A stretch of 50,617 bases of DNA from Singulisphaera sp. (lineage in GTDB: Bacteria > Planctomycetota > Planctomycetia > Isosphaerales > Isosphaeraceae): positions 1 through 50,617 of the forward strand of contig DAIDJG010000451.1 in assembly GCA_027451445.1 (NCBI GenBank), in the 5' to 3' direction. How positions within the stretch are numbered: the first letter of the stretch is position 1; every line of letters starts with the position of its first letter. The translations under genes were made by a program, and so were the position numbers. The notes below the pieces were generated by a model, which worked only from the letters and a program-made list of their open reading frames with translations, did no database searches and was not told where the DNA came from. Of the stretch, positions 18,254 through 25,939 are shown one piece after another.

Positions 18254-19669
18254 CTAGACCAGCTCCGCGATCGGTTTCCCGTACGGCAAGATGGAAAGCG
18301 GTCGGCCGCGGTGGTCGAGGAACGCCGTGTTGTCGTAGTCGATGTCGAGGTGGCGGAACATCGTGGCCCAGAGGTCGTTGGGGGTGAGCGGCCGGTCCTT
18401 GGGCTGTTCGCCCTTGGCGGTGGTCGAACCGACCACCTGGCCGACCTTGAGGCCGCCGCCAGACACCAGGACCGCCATGGCCTGTGGCCAGTGGTCGCGG
18501 CCTGGCTGCTTCACGCCGGTTTGGGTCCCGGTTTGGTTCTCGATTCTCGGAGTACGACCGAACTCACCGGTGACGATGAGCATGACTTTTTGGTCCAGGC
18601 CGCGGGCGTAGATGTCCTCGATCAGGGCTGAGACGCACCGGTCGTAAATGGGGAGCCGGAACTTCAAGTCGTTGAAGATATGGCAATTGACGGCGTGCGA
18701 GTCCCAGTTGTAGACGCCGTCCTTGTGTACGGGAAGGCCAGATTGGTAGGGGTTTTCCAGCACCATTGTCACGAAGCTAGCCCCGTGCTCGACCAGCCGG
18801 CGCGCCAAGAGGCAGCGCTGGCCCCAGGCGTGCATGCCGTAGCGTTCGCGGAGTTTCTGCGGCTCGCTGGCGATGTCGAACGCCTTGCGTGCCAGCGGGC
18901 TCTGGAGCATATCAATCGCACGCGCCTGCGAGACATCGATGCCCGTCATCAAGTCGCCCGTGTCCCGACCCATTGGCGGATGGTCCAGATCCCGCAAAAG
19001 AGGGAGCCGCCCCGAGAGCCGATCGAGCGCCTGAGGGGCAATGGCCAGATTCGGCACCTGGAACTTGGGGTCGCTGGGGTCGCCCGCGAAAATGAACGGC
19101 AGGGTGGATGGCCCGAGGTAGGCTGAGCCGAACCCGAAGACGTCGATGCCGTCCCGGCCCGGGTCAGTAACCGTGATGTAGTTGGGCACGCCTCGGCGAA
19201 TCTTTTCGCGGCACTTCGCCACCATGGAGCCGACCATCGGATGGTCGACGATGAAGTTCCCCGGATCCCCCGGCTCCCGGCCGGTGAGGACGTGCTTCAT
19301 GCCGTCGCCGTGCCCGGGATAGCGGTGAGCGATTGAGCGGATCAGGGTGAACTTATCAGCCACCTGGGCGTGCATGGGGAGCAGTTCGCAGACGTCGAGG
19401 CCGGGAACCGTGGTGCGGATCGGCTTGAAGTCTCCCCGATACTCCACCGGAGCATCGGGCTTCATGTCGTACGTCTCCATGTGCGGCGGCCCGCCCGGCA
19501 GCCAAAGGAAAATCACCGAGGTATCCGGCACGGAGCGGCCCGCTTCCTTCGCGTTCGCTCGCAAGCTTAACAGCGCCGAGAGGCTCGTACCCCCCAGGGC
19601 GAGGGAACCCAGCTTGAGGAATTCGCGGCGGGGGAGTGGTCCCGGGCAGGACAGACTCGGGTTTTTCAT
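18254..19669 (-). CDS. DUF1501 family protein with Tat signal
   Basis: A 471-residue protein of normal family length. It begins with a twin-arginine signal (RREFLKLGSLALGGTSLSAL), so it is exported folded. DUF1501 belongs to the alkaline-phosphatase/sulfatase-like fold; recognisable pieces are VIFLWLPGGPPHMETYDMKP, HRYPGHGDGMKHVLTGR, SFVTMVLENPYQSG and LIVTGEFGRTPR. In planctomycetes the gene is usually paired with a DUF1549/DUF1553 (cytochrome c-like) gene, but no partner is adjacent here. Substrate and reaction are unestablished for the family. ATG 19669 is the natural start. It converges on the kinase gene, with 31 bases between the stops. Confidence 0.92.
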   Translation of the reverse strand: MKNPSLSCPGPLPRREFLKLGSLALGGTSLSALLSLRANAKEAGRSVPDTSVIFLWLPGGPPHMETYDMKPDAPVEYRGDFKPIRTTVPGLDVCELLPMHAQVADKFTLIRSIAHRYPGHGDGMKHVLTGREPGDPGNFIVDHPMVGSMVAKCREKIRRGVPNYITVTDPGRDGIDVFGFGSAYLGPSTLPFIFAGDPSDPKFQVPNLAIAPQALDRLSGRLPLLRDLDHPPMGRDTGDLMTGIDVSQARAIDMLQSPLARKAFDIASEPQKLRERYGMHAWGQRCLLARRLVEHGASFVTMVLENPYQSGLPVHKDGVYNWDSHAVNCHIFNDLKFRLPIYDRCVSALIEDIYARGLDQKVMLIVTGEFGRTPRIENQTGTQTGVKQPGRDHWPQAMAVLVSGGGLKVGQVVGSTTAKGEQPKDRPLTPNDLWATMFRHLDIDYDNTAFLDHRGRPLSILPYGKPIAELV

Positions 19670-20079
19670 GAGTCCCTCAGTTACGGCAGGCGCGGCGTAC
19701 CCGTTTCACGGTAGGGCCGGCACGGAGCAAGCTTGTCAGGAAGGCGGGGAAGACCGGCGAACGAGGATGTCCCGTTGCTGATCTTCAGTATACGTTCCAG
19801 GCCGGTGGGGGTCATCCGAGAAGACCCTTGAAAGATATCGCTATCCAGTGTTGTATGCAATCACTTTTTCCACCGAGTTGCGTGCGTGCATTGGACCGCG
19901 GGCTTTGAGACGTATATCGATTCGGGCGCACGCTGTCGCATCACCCGTTTCATCGCGTGAATTGTCCCTACCTGCCGGATTGTGTTGCTCCAAGACGCAC
20001 GATCGAATTTCACGAATCATTCATCATCTCGTGCTTCTTGAGAGAATCCGCTGCCATCTATTCTTTCGAATTCGTCAGT
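19670..20079. other. Intergenic region, nothing recognised
   Basis: About 410 bases lie between the start of the DUF1501 gene and the end of the DUF2807 gene, both on the minus strand. The segment 19840-20090 is noticeably more AT-rich than its surroundings, as for promoter-bearing DNA, but I could not assign a promoter, RNA or repeat. The open frames here lack ribosome-binding sites. Confidence 0.4.
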
Positions 20080-21117
20080 TTATGGGTAAGAAACCTGCCC
20101 CGCCCCCGATCGGGACACCGAGCGTTTAGCCGGTTTGCCCCGGACGCTGAGGTGCCCGCCGCCGGAGACATCACCCGTCACCGACTGTGACGCATTCACT
20201 TCAGTCCGTGCCGCGCCGGATACCCTGGCGTCCACCGTCTCGACGGTAAGCTCGCCCGCGCTGACGTTCGCACCACCCCCGAGATCCAGCTTGAGGTTCT
20301 TTGCGTTCCCAGCCGCAGTAACGCGGCTCGCGCCCTGGGCGTTGATTGTCAAAGTCTTCGCGGCCACATCCCTTACGGAGACATCGGCTCCGCCTGCGGC
20401 ATTGATCTTTACCGCGGCCGAGCTGCCCGACACTTCGTTGCCCGGTTTGGCGACGGTGACGCGGCTGGCGCCGTCGGCCTGGACAGTCACGTCGTTCGCG
20501 ATCACGTCTTTCACGCTGACAACAGCGCCACCGGCGGCGTCGACCTTGAGCGCGTCCTCCGCTGACCCCGTGGCTTTCGTCTTCGTTCCGGCGGCTGTAA
20601 TCCGGCTCGCTCCCTGCGCATTGAGCGTCACGCGACTGGTGGCAATTTCGTGCATGGTGATGATCGCTCCACCAGAAGCGGTCGCCGTGAAGGGCTCGCT
20701 CGAGGTGCCAGTTGCTTCGATCTGTGCGGCGCCCTCAGCGCTCAAGGAATTGAGCCGAGGCGTCGTCACGCTGAGCAAAAGCGGCAGCTTGGGCGCGATG
20801 GTCGAATTGTCCTTGAGCTTCGCCACCAACCGTCCATCACGGACCTCGGTCTCGACGAGAGAGACCAGGTTATCGTCCCCGCTGAGCGTTACCGTGGTTT
20901 TCTCGCCGAGCTTGACCTCCGCTTTGATGATTGAGCTCACGTCCACCGCTGAAAACTCGGGAACCTCGCGGGTCTCCGTCTTGGAATTCCCACTCCCCTT
21001 GATCGCGTTCACGATGTTCGGGCCAACGGTGACGTTGATCCCAAGGTCACCGATCTTACCGTCGCAGCCCGTTGCGGCAATGCCCGCCAAACTGATGAGC
21101 AGAAGTCCCGTTCTCAT
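20080..21117 (-). CDS. DUF2807 (GIN domain) lipoprotein
   Basis: A 345-residue exported protein. The N-terminus MRTGLLLISLAGIAATGCDG has a lipobox (AATGC) predicting a lipid-anchored protein. The rest matches the DUF2807 GIN-domain pattern: GSGNSKTETREVPEFSAVDV, VTLSGDDNLVSLVETEV and about seven strand-turn units of the form A-x-GASRVTA, which should fold as a right-handed beta-helix. An early region (VTLSGDDNLVSLV) is typical of the domain's first sheet. GGGAG stands seven bases before ATG 21117. Function is not established for the family; binding or cell-envelope roles have been proposed. It is a single-gene unit with a diverging gene downstream of its promoter region. Confidence 0.85.
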   Translation of the reverse strand: MRTGLLLISLAGIAATGCDGKIGDLGINVTVGPNIVNAIKGSGNSKTETREVPEFSAVDVSSIIKAEVKLGEKTTVTLSGDDNLVSLVETEVRDGRLVAKLKDNSTIAPKLPLLLSVTTPRLNSLSAEGAAQIEATGTSSEPFTATASGGAIITMHEIATSRVTLNAQGASRITAAGTKTKATGSAEDALKVDAAGGAVVSVKDVIANDVTVQADGASRVTVAKPGNEVSGSSAAVKINAAGGADVSVRDVAAKTLTINAQGASRVTAAGNAKNLKLDLGGGANVSAGELTVETVDARVSGAARTEVNASQSVTGDVSGGGHLSVRGKPAKRSVSRSGAGQVSYP

Positions 21118-21392
21118 GTCGGCGCTCCCTATGCGTAGGTCGACTCCGTCCGGGGGATGAAGCCACCGTTACGATTGACATCATATTCAGGTTCGCAGGA
21201 TTGGGATGAAAATTCCCGGAAAAAGCGGCAGGGTTCGTACGGCGATGCGTTCGGACTCCCCCGTCGCGTGACTCCCAGCCGATCGGCGCCGAAATCCTTC
21301 GTTCCGGTTGCGTGACACCCGGATTGAAACCTCGTACACTCATACCAGGCCACGACACCCCGCACCTCTTCGGACGCAAGGAAGGTGGCGCC

Positions 21393-22115
21393 ATGAACCC
21401 GAGGATCCTCTTGACCCTCGCCTGCCTCGCCGCGGCCGGCTCGGCTGTCCGCGCCGACGATGTGCCCGATGGCTTCGCGGCACGGATTTGGACGATCACC
21501 GATGTCGTTCTCGATCATCATGTGAACCCGCCCACGCGGCAGCAGATGATCCTGAACGGCTTGCAGGCCGTCTACGCGTCGGTGGGAGTTCCGGTTCCCT
21601 CAGGACTGGCCCGGAAGGTCTCGCGCACGACCAGTGTCGAACAGCTTGCAGCGCTGCTTGATCTGGACGTCCGCCCCAAAGCGGCCTCGAATGAGCGCCC
21701 CGAAAGCATAAGGCCGCGCTTCGCCGAAGTGTTCACCCAGGGCATGCTTGCCTCGATCCCGGGCGGCAGCCAGATTCTGACGGCCAAGGAGTTGAAGGTT
21801 CAGCAGCAGTTCGCCGGCAATCACTACATCGGCCTCCAGATCGCGCTCGGCTTCAACAAAGAGGCGAAGCGGCCCGAGCTGCAGGAGGCGTTCGAGGGCG
21901 GTCCTGCCCATCAGGCGGGAGTGTTGAAGGGTGACTTGATCGAGGAGGTCGACGGCGTTAAGACCGAGGGTATGGAACTGCGCGAAGTGGTCGATCGGCT
22001 TCGTGGTGAAGAAGGCAGCTCCGTGACGATTCGCGTCCGCAGCGGTCCATCGGCTGACCCCCGGACGTATAAGGCGAGTGCCGCCCCCCGTCGCGTTCGG
22101 TCCTCGCAAGGATGA
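21393..22115 (+). CDS. PDZ protein, apparently truncated S41 protease
   Basis: A 240-residue secreted protein with signal peptide MNPRILLTLACLAAAGSAVRA. The N-terminal half resembles planctomycete carboxyl-terminal processing (S41) proteases, and residues about 145-225 are a PDZ domain (IGLQIALGF, FEGGPAHQAGVLKGDLIEEV, LREVVDRLRGEEGSSVTIRV). In that family a catalytic Ser/Lys domain should follow directly, but the frame ends after RTYKASAAPRR, and the next bases encode a cytochrome c fragment in another frame. It therefore lacks the protease active site. It is either a PDZ-only protein or a pseudogene. I chose ATG 21393 over upstream codons because the signal peptide begins there. Confidence 0.7.
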   Translation: MNPRILLTLACLAAAGSAVRADDVPDGFAARIWTITDVVLDHHVNPPTRQQMILNGLQAVYASVGVPVPSGLARKVSRTTSVEQLAALLDLDVRPKAASNERPESIRPRFAEVFTQGMLASIPGGSQILTAKELKVQQQFAGNHYIGLQIALGFNKEAKRPELQEAFEGGPAHQAGVLKGDLIEEVDGVKTEGMELREVVDRLRGEEGSSVTIRVRSGPSADPRTYKASAAPRRVRSSQG

Positions 22116-22407
22116 CGAAGAGGTTGCGCGGGGCCGCGCGGTTTTCGAGGCGCGCAAGTGCGCCGAATGTCACGCTCCGCCCACGTTCACAGCCAACGGA
22201 CGCTACGACGTTGGACTCGACGACGCTGTGGGCAACCGCCGGTTCAATCCTCCCTCGCTCCGGGGTGTCGAGTATCGGGAGCCGTATTTTCACGACGGTC
22301 GGGCTGCAACGCTTGAAGACGTTTTCCTCGAGCACAGGCACCCGCGCGATGCCGAATGGACGGCCCAGGACGTTTCCGACCTGGCTGCCTATTTGCGTAC
22401 GTTGTGA
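22078..22407 (+). CDS. Cytochrome c peroxidase-like C-terminal fragment
   Basis: About 109 residues with one c-type haem site (KCAECHA) and the conserved tail of di-haem cytochrome c peroxidase/MauG-type proteins: FNPPSLRGVEYREPYFHDGR, then LEDVFLEHRHP and DVSDLAAYLRTL. Intact relatives have several hundred residues and an N-terminal haem domain, both absent, as is a signal peptide needed for haem attachment in the periplasm. The candidate GTG 22078 lies inside the PDZ gene in another frame and has no Shine-Dalgarno. It is most likely a gene remnant joined to the truncated PDZ gene by a deletion or insertion boundary near 22070-22115. Confidence 0.6.
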   Translation: MPPPVAFGPRKDDEEVARGRAVFEARKCAECHAPPTFTANGRYDVGLDDAVGNRRFNPPSLRGVEYREPYFHDGRAATLEDVFLEHRHPRDAEWTAQDVSDLAAYLRTL

Positions 22408-22451
22408 AGCCGGGCGCCGAGGGTAATGGGATTACCGAAGGAGGCCATGGA

Positions 22452-22916
22452 ATGTGGATTTGCCCGAAATGCTCCGCGAAGGTGGATCCGTCATTCGAGG
22501 TTTGTTGGCAGTGCGGGACGACGCCCGAGGGGGTCGAAGATCCCACCTTCGTCACGGCTGATCAGGAAGGGCCAGGCGAGCCCTCGCCCCTGTTTCCCGG
22601 CATCGCTGCGGCAGGGGAAGATGGCGCGGAGTTGACGGATGAGTTGCCCGACCTGCAATCGGCGGATCTCGTCGAGTGCTACTGGGCCCGCGATTCGATG
22701 CAGGCCGATTACATCGCGGCGGAGCTCAACGAACGCGGTATTCCTGCCCTGGCCGACAGCCAGGATCTCCGCTTGAGAGGCGCAGGCGCGGCGACGACCA
22801 ATCCTCTTGCGCTGGGAAATCCTTATTTCGGGCCGCGCGTCCGCGTTCGCAGAGAGGATCTCGCGCGCGCCAAGGAGTGGCTCGAAGCGTACGAGGAGAG
22901 CCAGAGCGAGGCATAG
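22452..22916 (+). CDS. Zinc-ribbon plus DUF2007 protein
   Basis: A 154-residue cytoplasmic protein. Residues 1-25 form a zinc ribbon with two CxxC pairs (MWICPKCSAKV and EVCWQCGTTPEG). Residues about 80-150 match DUF2007, a ferredoxin-like fold called putative signal-transducing: ECYWARDSMQADYIAAELNE, then GIPALADSQ and VRVRREDLARAKEWLE. AAGGAGG at 22438-22443 is well placed for ATG 22452, which decides the start over upstream in-frame codons. Ligand and role unknown; such proteins are common in planctomycetes. Confidence 0.85.
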   Translation: MWICPKCSAKVDPSFEVCWQCGTTPEGVEDPTFVTADQEGPGEPSPLFPGIAAAGEDGAELTDELPDLQSADLVECYWARDSMQADYIAAELNERGIPALADSQDLRLRGAGAATTNPLALGNPYFGPRVRVRREDLARAKEWLEAYEESQSEA

Positions 22917-23097
22917 AGACAAAGACGCCACTTCGCAAGCGAGGCGGACGCGAGGCGTTGGGAAAGCAGAGCTCAAATCGGGGCGAGCTCGACCGATGTC
23001 CCGCACTCTCGGGGCGGTTCGGTGGGTCGCTCAACGTTCGCTTCGGCTGACGGCATCGGTCTCAATGCAATTTGCGACAGCGTTTGACCTCGGTCGT

Positions 23098-23176
23098 GCC
23101 CCTCACCCGGCCCTCGTTGAGGGCCGACCTCCTCCATTATGGGAGAAAGTCGCCGCGAAGCGGCGCGGTGAGAGGC
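23098..23176. repeat. Palindromic intergenic repeat with nested hairpins
   Basis: Two perfect hairpins, GGCCCTC/GAGGGCC (23109-23125) and CGCCGC/GCGGCG (23151-23165), lie inside outer arms CCCCTCACC (about 23099) and GGTGAGAGG (about 23167). This layout is typical of widely dispersed bacterial palindromic repeats. It lies between two convergent genes (22452-22916 and 23228-23866), so it may also act as a terminator. Nothing else is seen in 22917-23227. Confidence 0.65.
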
Positions 23177-23227
23177 TGGTGAGTTCGCAGTATTTGCGTA
23201 GACTCGGACGAGTTGACGGTGACGGGC

Positions 23228-23866
23228 TCATTGCCCGGTCTGTCCGCCCTGCTGGAAGAGGATTTCCCCGCGGAAGGGTTCGCCAGCCATTTGCTTCCAG
23301 CGAGCCTCTTGTTCGTCGGTGAGCAGGTCCATGAGTCGCTTCCGATTTGTCTCGCGCAGTTCCTTCAGCTTCGTGTTCCGGTCGGTGCGATTCTGGGCGT
23401 GAAGAAGGTCTTGCATCTCTTTGCGGGCTTCTGCCACGTAGTCGCGCGCTTTGCTCTTTTGCTGTTCGGTGAGCCCGATCTTGGTGGCGATCTCGGGATA
23501 GGTCACCCAGAGCAAGCCGGCCGTCTGGAGTGTGATCTGGTTGAGGCGGTTGAGCTGTTGGGGCTGTAGATTCTGCTTGAGGAACTGATCGTTCTCCTGC
23601 GACATGAGGGCAAACTCGCGGTCGCGATCGGCGGCTGACTTGTCTTCAAGGCGCTGGGCCTTTTCCCACTGCCGATCCGTGAAATCGTGGATCTTCTTGG
23701 CCTCGGCATCGGTCAGCTTCAATTCGTCGCGAACGGACTTGTGTCGCAAGAGAGCGACTCGGACCGCCCCCTCTTCCGGGACCCACTTCTCGGCGGAGAG
23801 CGCGGGCACACACGAGAGGGCGAGAACAGCTAGTGTCAGGGTGCCAATTCGGACGTTGTGCATCAT
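23228..23866 (-). CDS. Secreted helical protein, Spy/CpxP-like
   Basis: A 212-residue exported protein. A signal peptide (MHNVRIGTLTLAVLALSCVPALSA) is followed by an almost entirely helical, charged protein: DELKLTDAEAKKIHDFTDRQ, NQITLQTAGLLWVTYPEIAT, IGLTEQQKSKARDYVAEA and LMDLLTDEQEARWKQMAGEP. The repeated L-T-x-x-Q/E helices are reminiscent of the LTxxQ motif of Spy/CpxP periplasmic chaperones, and such proteins are frequent in planctomycetes. AAGGAG lies just before two consecutive ATGs (23866 and 23863). It is divergent from the peptide-cluster promoter. Function is inferred from the fold only. Confidence 0.75.
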   Translation of the reverse strand: MMHNVRIGTLTLAVLALSCVPALSAEKWVPEEGAVRVALLRHKSVRDELKLTDAEAKKIHDFTDRQWEKAQRLEDKSAADRDREFALMSQENDQFLKQNLQPQQLNRLNQITLQTAGLLWVTYPEIATKIGLTEQQKSKARDYVAEARKEMQDLLHAQNRTDRNTKLKELRETNRKRLMDLLTDEQEARWKQMAGEPFRGEILFQQGGQTGQ

Positions 23867-23981
23867 CCCACTCCTTCAGAAGGGATACGACGGTCCATAC
23901 CTGCGCCGCCCGACGTGGGAGCGAAGCGTGGGCCTTTCCCCGGAATCCGCAAGATTGATACCAGCCGCTCCTCTTCTTGAT

Positions 23982-23997
23982 TGGCACGACACATGCT
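23982..23997 (+). promoter_or_regulatory. Sigma-54 (-24/-12) promoter candidate
   Basis: TGGCACG (23982-23988), four bases, then ATGCT (23993-23997) matches the sigma-54 consensus TGGCACG-N4-TTGCW at all but one position, with GG and GC exactly ten bases apart. Transcription would begin near 24008 and read into the oxygenase gene and the peptide cluster, leaving a leader of about 140 bases. An enhancer-binding activator would be required; none is encoded nearby. Confidence 0.55.
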
Positions 23998-24149
23998 AGT
24001 AGAGCGCGTATTCGATGGATTACGAGTCGCTCGCCCGGATACGTTTCGAGGCGAATCCCCAAGCACGCAGTCTTGTGCCTATGCTTGCGCAGAGCGTTGA
24101 CTGATGCTTGCTTAGCGATGCACCAAGTCCGGTCGGGGAGACCGTGTCG

Positions 24150-25376
24150 ATGAGCCTATCTGAGATGGGTCTTGCTGCGCTCGTGGCGCCGGTCGAGGTT
24201 GAGAGGTTTTTCGCGGAGTACTGGGAAAAACAGTCCTTGTTGATCCCGCGAGACCGTCCCGACTATTTCGCCGGATTGCTGTCGGCCGCGGACGTGGACC
24301 AGGTCATCGCGTTCACCCGACCCAAGTTCGTGGACTCAGGCGCCTTCACGCGGGAAGAGTCGCGCGCGAAGCCCTTCGTTCAGGGCTGGCTTGCCGACCG
24401 TCAGATGCAGGAAGGGGCCAAGTACGCCGATATTGAAGAGCTGCATCGCGTGTACACGCAGGGGAAGACTGTCATCATCATGACGATGCAAAGGCGCTGG
24501 CTGCCGGTTGCCAGGCTCTGCCGCAACCTGGAAGCCGTCTTCCATTGCCCGGTTCATGCGAATATGTATCTGACGCCAAAGGGAGCGCAAGGATTCGACG
24601 CGCATTTTGATCCCCATGAAGTCTTCGTGTTGCAGCTCGAGGGCTCGAAGCACTGGCGGCTGTACGAGTCAGCCCGTGACTTGCCGCTGATCGACGAGCG
24701 GTTTGAAACGCCCAAGGACCGGCTCGGACCCCCTCGAGACGTGGTCTTGAACCCGGGCGACTTGCTCTATATCCCTCGCGGCCATGTGCACGAAGCATTC
24801 ACGTCCGAGGCCCCCTCGTTGCACCTCACCGTCGGCGTCAACGTTTACCGCTGGGCCGATCTGCTGCACGAAGCACTCGATGACCTGGCGCGTCGGGACG
24901 TGCGCTTGCGCGAATCGTTGCCTCCTGGCGGGCTAGCAAGCACCCAGGCCGCGGCCGTCCTGAAGAACCAATTCCAGGAATTGCTTGCGGCCGTTACCCA
25001 GGAAGCCAGCATCGAGGGCGCCGTGCAAAACCTCGGTACCCAGTTCTTTAGCCAGCTCCCGGCTCTTCCGGAGGCCCGGTTCACGGCACCGCCGGAGACG
25101 GACGGGATTGATGCGGACACTGTGCTCGAGAAAAGCGCGGGAGTCGTTTGCCGGGTGATCGAGAGTCCAGGTTGGGTCGAGATCGAGTTTCCGGGAGGTC
25201 GCGTTGGTGGGCCGCCGAAGATCGCCTCGGCGCTGCGGTTTGTGGCCTCGCGAGAGCGCTTCGCCGTGCGCGAATTACCCGACAGCCTGGGCCAGGAGGG
25301 GAAGCTCGTGCTGGCTCGCCGGCTGGTGCGGGAGCGACTCTTGCGGGGTGTGCTGCACTCGGCTTCGAAAAAATGA
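24150..25376 (+). CDS. JmjC/cupin Fe(II)/2-oxoglutarate oxygenase
   Basis: A 408-residue enzyme of the cupin_4/JmjC group (NO66/RoxA-like ribosomal oxygenases). The N-terminus has the characteristic FFAEYWEKQSLLIPRDRPDY. The metal site is His152-x-Asp154 (AHFDPHEVFVLQLEG) plus a distal His at about 214 (YIPRGHVHEA), and KHWRLY supplies the usual following strand. The C-terminal 150 residues look like the dimerisation/winged-helix part. Known relatives hydroxylate protein side chains. Placed 134 bases before the precursor gene, it may hydroxylate the peptide, but a ribosomal target is an alternative. ATG 24150 follows GGGGAG (24135-24140); a TTG at 24108 is less likely. Confidence 0.85.
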   Translation: MSLSEMGLAALVAPVEVERFFAEYWEKQSLLIPRDRPDYFAGLLSAADVDQVIAFTRPKFVDSGAFTREESRAKPFVQGWLADRQMQEGAKYADIEELHRVYTQGKTVIIMTMQRRWLPVARLCRNLEAVFHCPVHANMYLTPKGAQGFDAHFDPHEVFVLQLEGSKHWRLYESARDLPLIDERFETPKDRLGPPRDVVLNPGDLLYIPRGHVHEAFTSEAPSLHLTVGVNVYRWADLLHEALDDLARRDVRLRESLPPGGLASTQAAAVLKNQFQELLAAVTQEASIEGAVQNLGTQFFSQLPALPEARFTAPPETDGIDADTVLEKSAGVVCRVIESPGWVEIEFPGGRVGGPPKIASALRFVASRERFAVRELPDSLGQEGKLVLARRLVRERLLRGVLHSASKK

Positions 25377-25510
25377 CGGGCCGCGCATCAACGGTGGTCC
25401 GATTTATGCGTGGTTATTCATTTCGTCCGAAAGGAAGAGACCAGCGGTCTCGTCTCGGAAGAATGCTGGTCGATCGATAAACAGGGTCTTGATCTTGAAG
25501 GAGAAAGCCT

Positions 25511-25825
25511 GTGACCGAGCAACAGAGATTCCAGGAGAAACAGTGGAGCCTCATCATCGCCAAGGCGTGGGCCGATGAGGAATTCAAAGCGCAACTGCTC
25601 GCGAATCCCAAGCCGGTTCTCCGCGAGCACGGCCTCGAGATCGCGCCTGACGTACACGTGAACGTGGTTGAAGACTCCGAAAAGGTCTATCACTTCGTGC
25701 TGCCCCCCAACCCGGCCGGCGAGCTCTCGGAAGAAGAACTGAGCCCGGTTGCCGGCACTGATTCGTTCTCCGGCGGTTGTATGCGTTGCGGCCGTTGCGG
25801 TTGCGGCGGCTGCGATGCCTTCTGA
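25511..25825 (+). CDS. NHLP-type RiPP precursor peptide
   Basis: A 104-residue precursor of the nitrile-hydratase-like leader peptide (NHLP, TIGR03793) type. The leader, about residues 1-82, has the typical QWSLIIAKAWADEEFKAQLL, NPKPVLREHGLEI and VHVNVVEDSEKVYHFVLPP. It ends LSEEELSPVAG, a variant of the double-glycine protease site. The likely core (residues 83-104) starts TDSF and continues SGGCMRCGRCGCGGCDAF, with five Cys, two Ser and one Thr as candidate azole sites; each Cys is preceded by Gly or Arg. GTG 25511 has GAAGGAG (25497-25503) seven bases upstream. Cyclodehydratase and dehydrogenase genes follow, confirming a TOMM role. Product structure and activity are unknown; cleavage after VAG is inferred. 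Confidence 0.92.
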   Translation: MTEQQRFQEKQWSLIIAKAWADEEFKAQLLANPKPVLREHGLEIAPDVHVNVVEDSEKVYHFVLPPNPAGELSEEELSPVAGTDSFSGGCMRCGRCGCGGCDAF

Positions 25826-25888
25826 ACGCTTGAGCGTTGGAAGAGCCGCGTCGTTTCCAGGGTTGAGGTCCGCCGCCGGGCCTCAACC
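25825..25888 (+). promoter_or_regulatory. Two hairpins after the precursor stop codon
   Basis: AACGCT/AGCGTT (25825-25838, two-base loop) is followed by GGTTGAGG/CCTCAACC (25861-25888), extendable to 11 pairs. No T-run follows, so a strong terminator is unlikely. Hairpins here could protect or partly attenuate the transcript so that the precursor is made in excess over its enzymes. That role is inferred from position only. Confidence 0.4.
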
Positions 25889-25939
25889 TCCGTCGCGCTG
25901 ACCGAGACCTTCCCTACTCCACGAACGCGAGCCCTGCAC

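Noticed and set aside
25757..25822. Core peptide read as a metallothionein-like metal-binding tail
   Set aside because: The CxxC spacing could bind metal, but the NHLP leader and adjacent cyclodehydratase and dehydrogenase make an azole-modified core far more likely.
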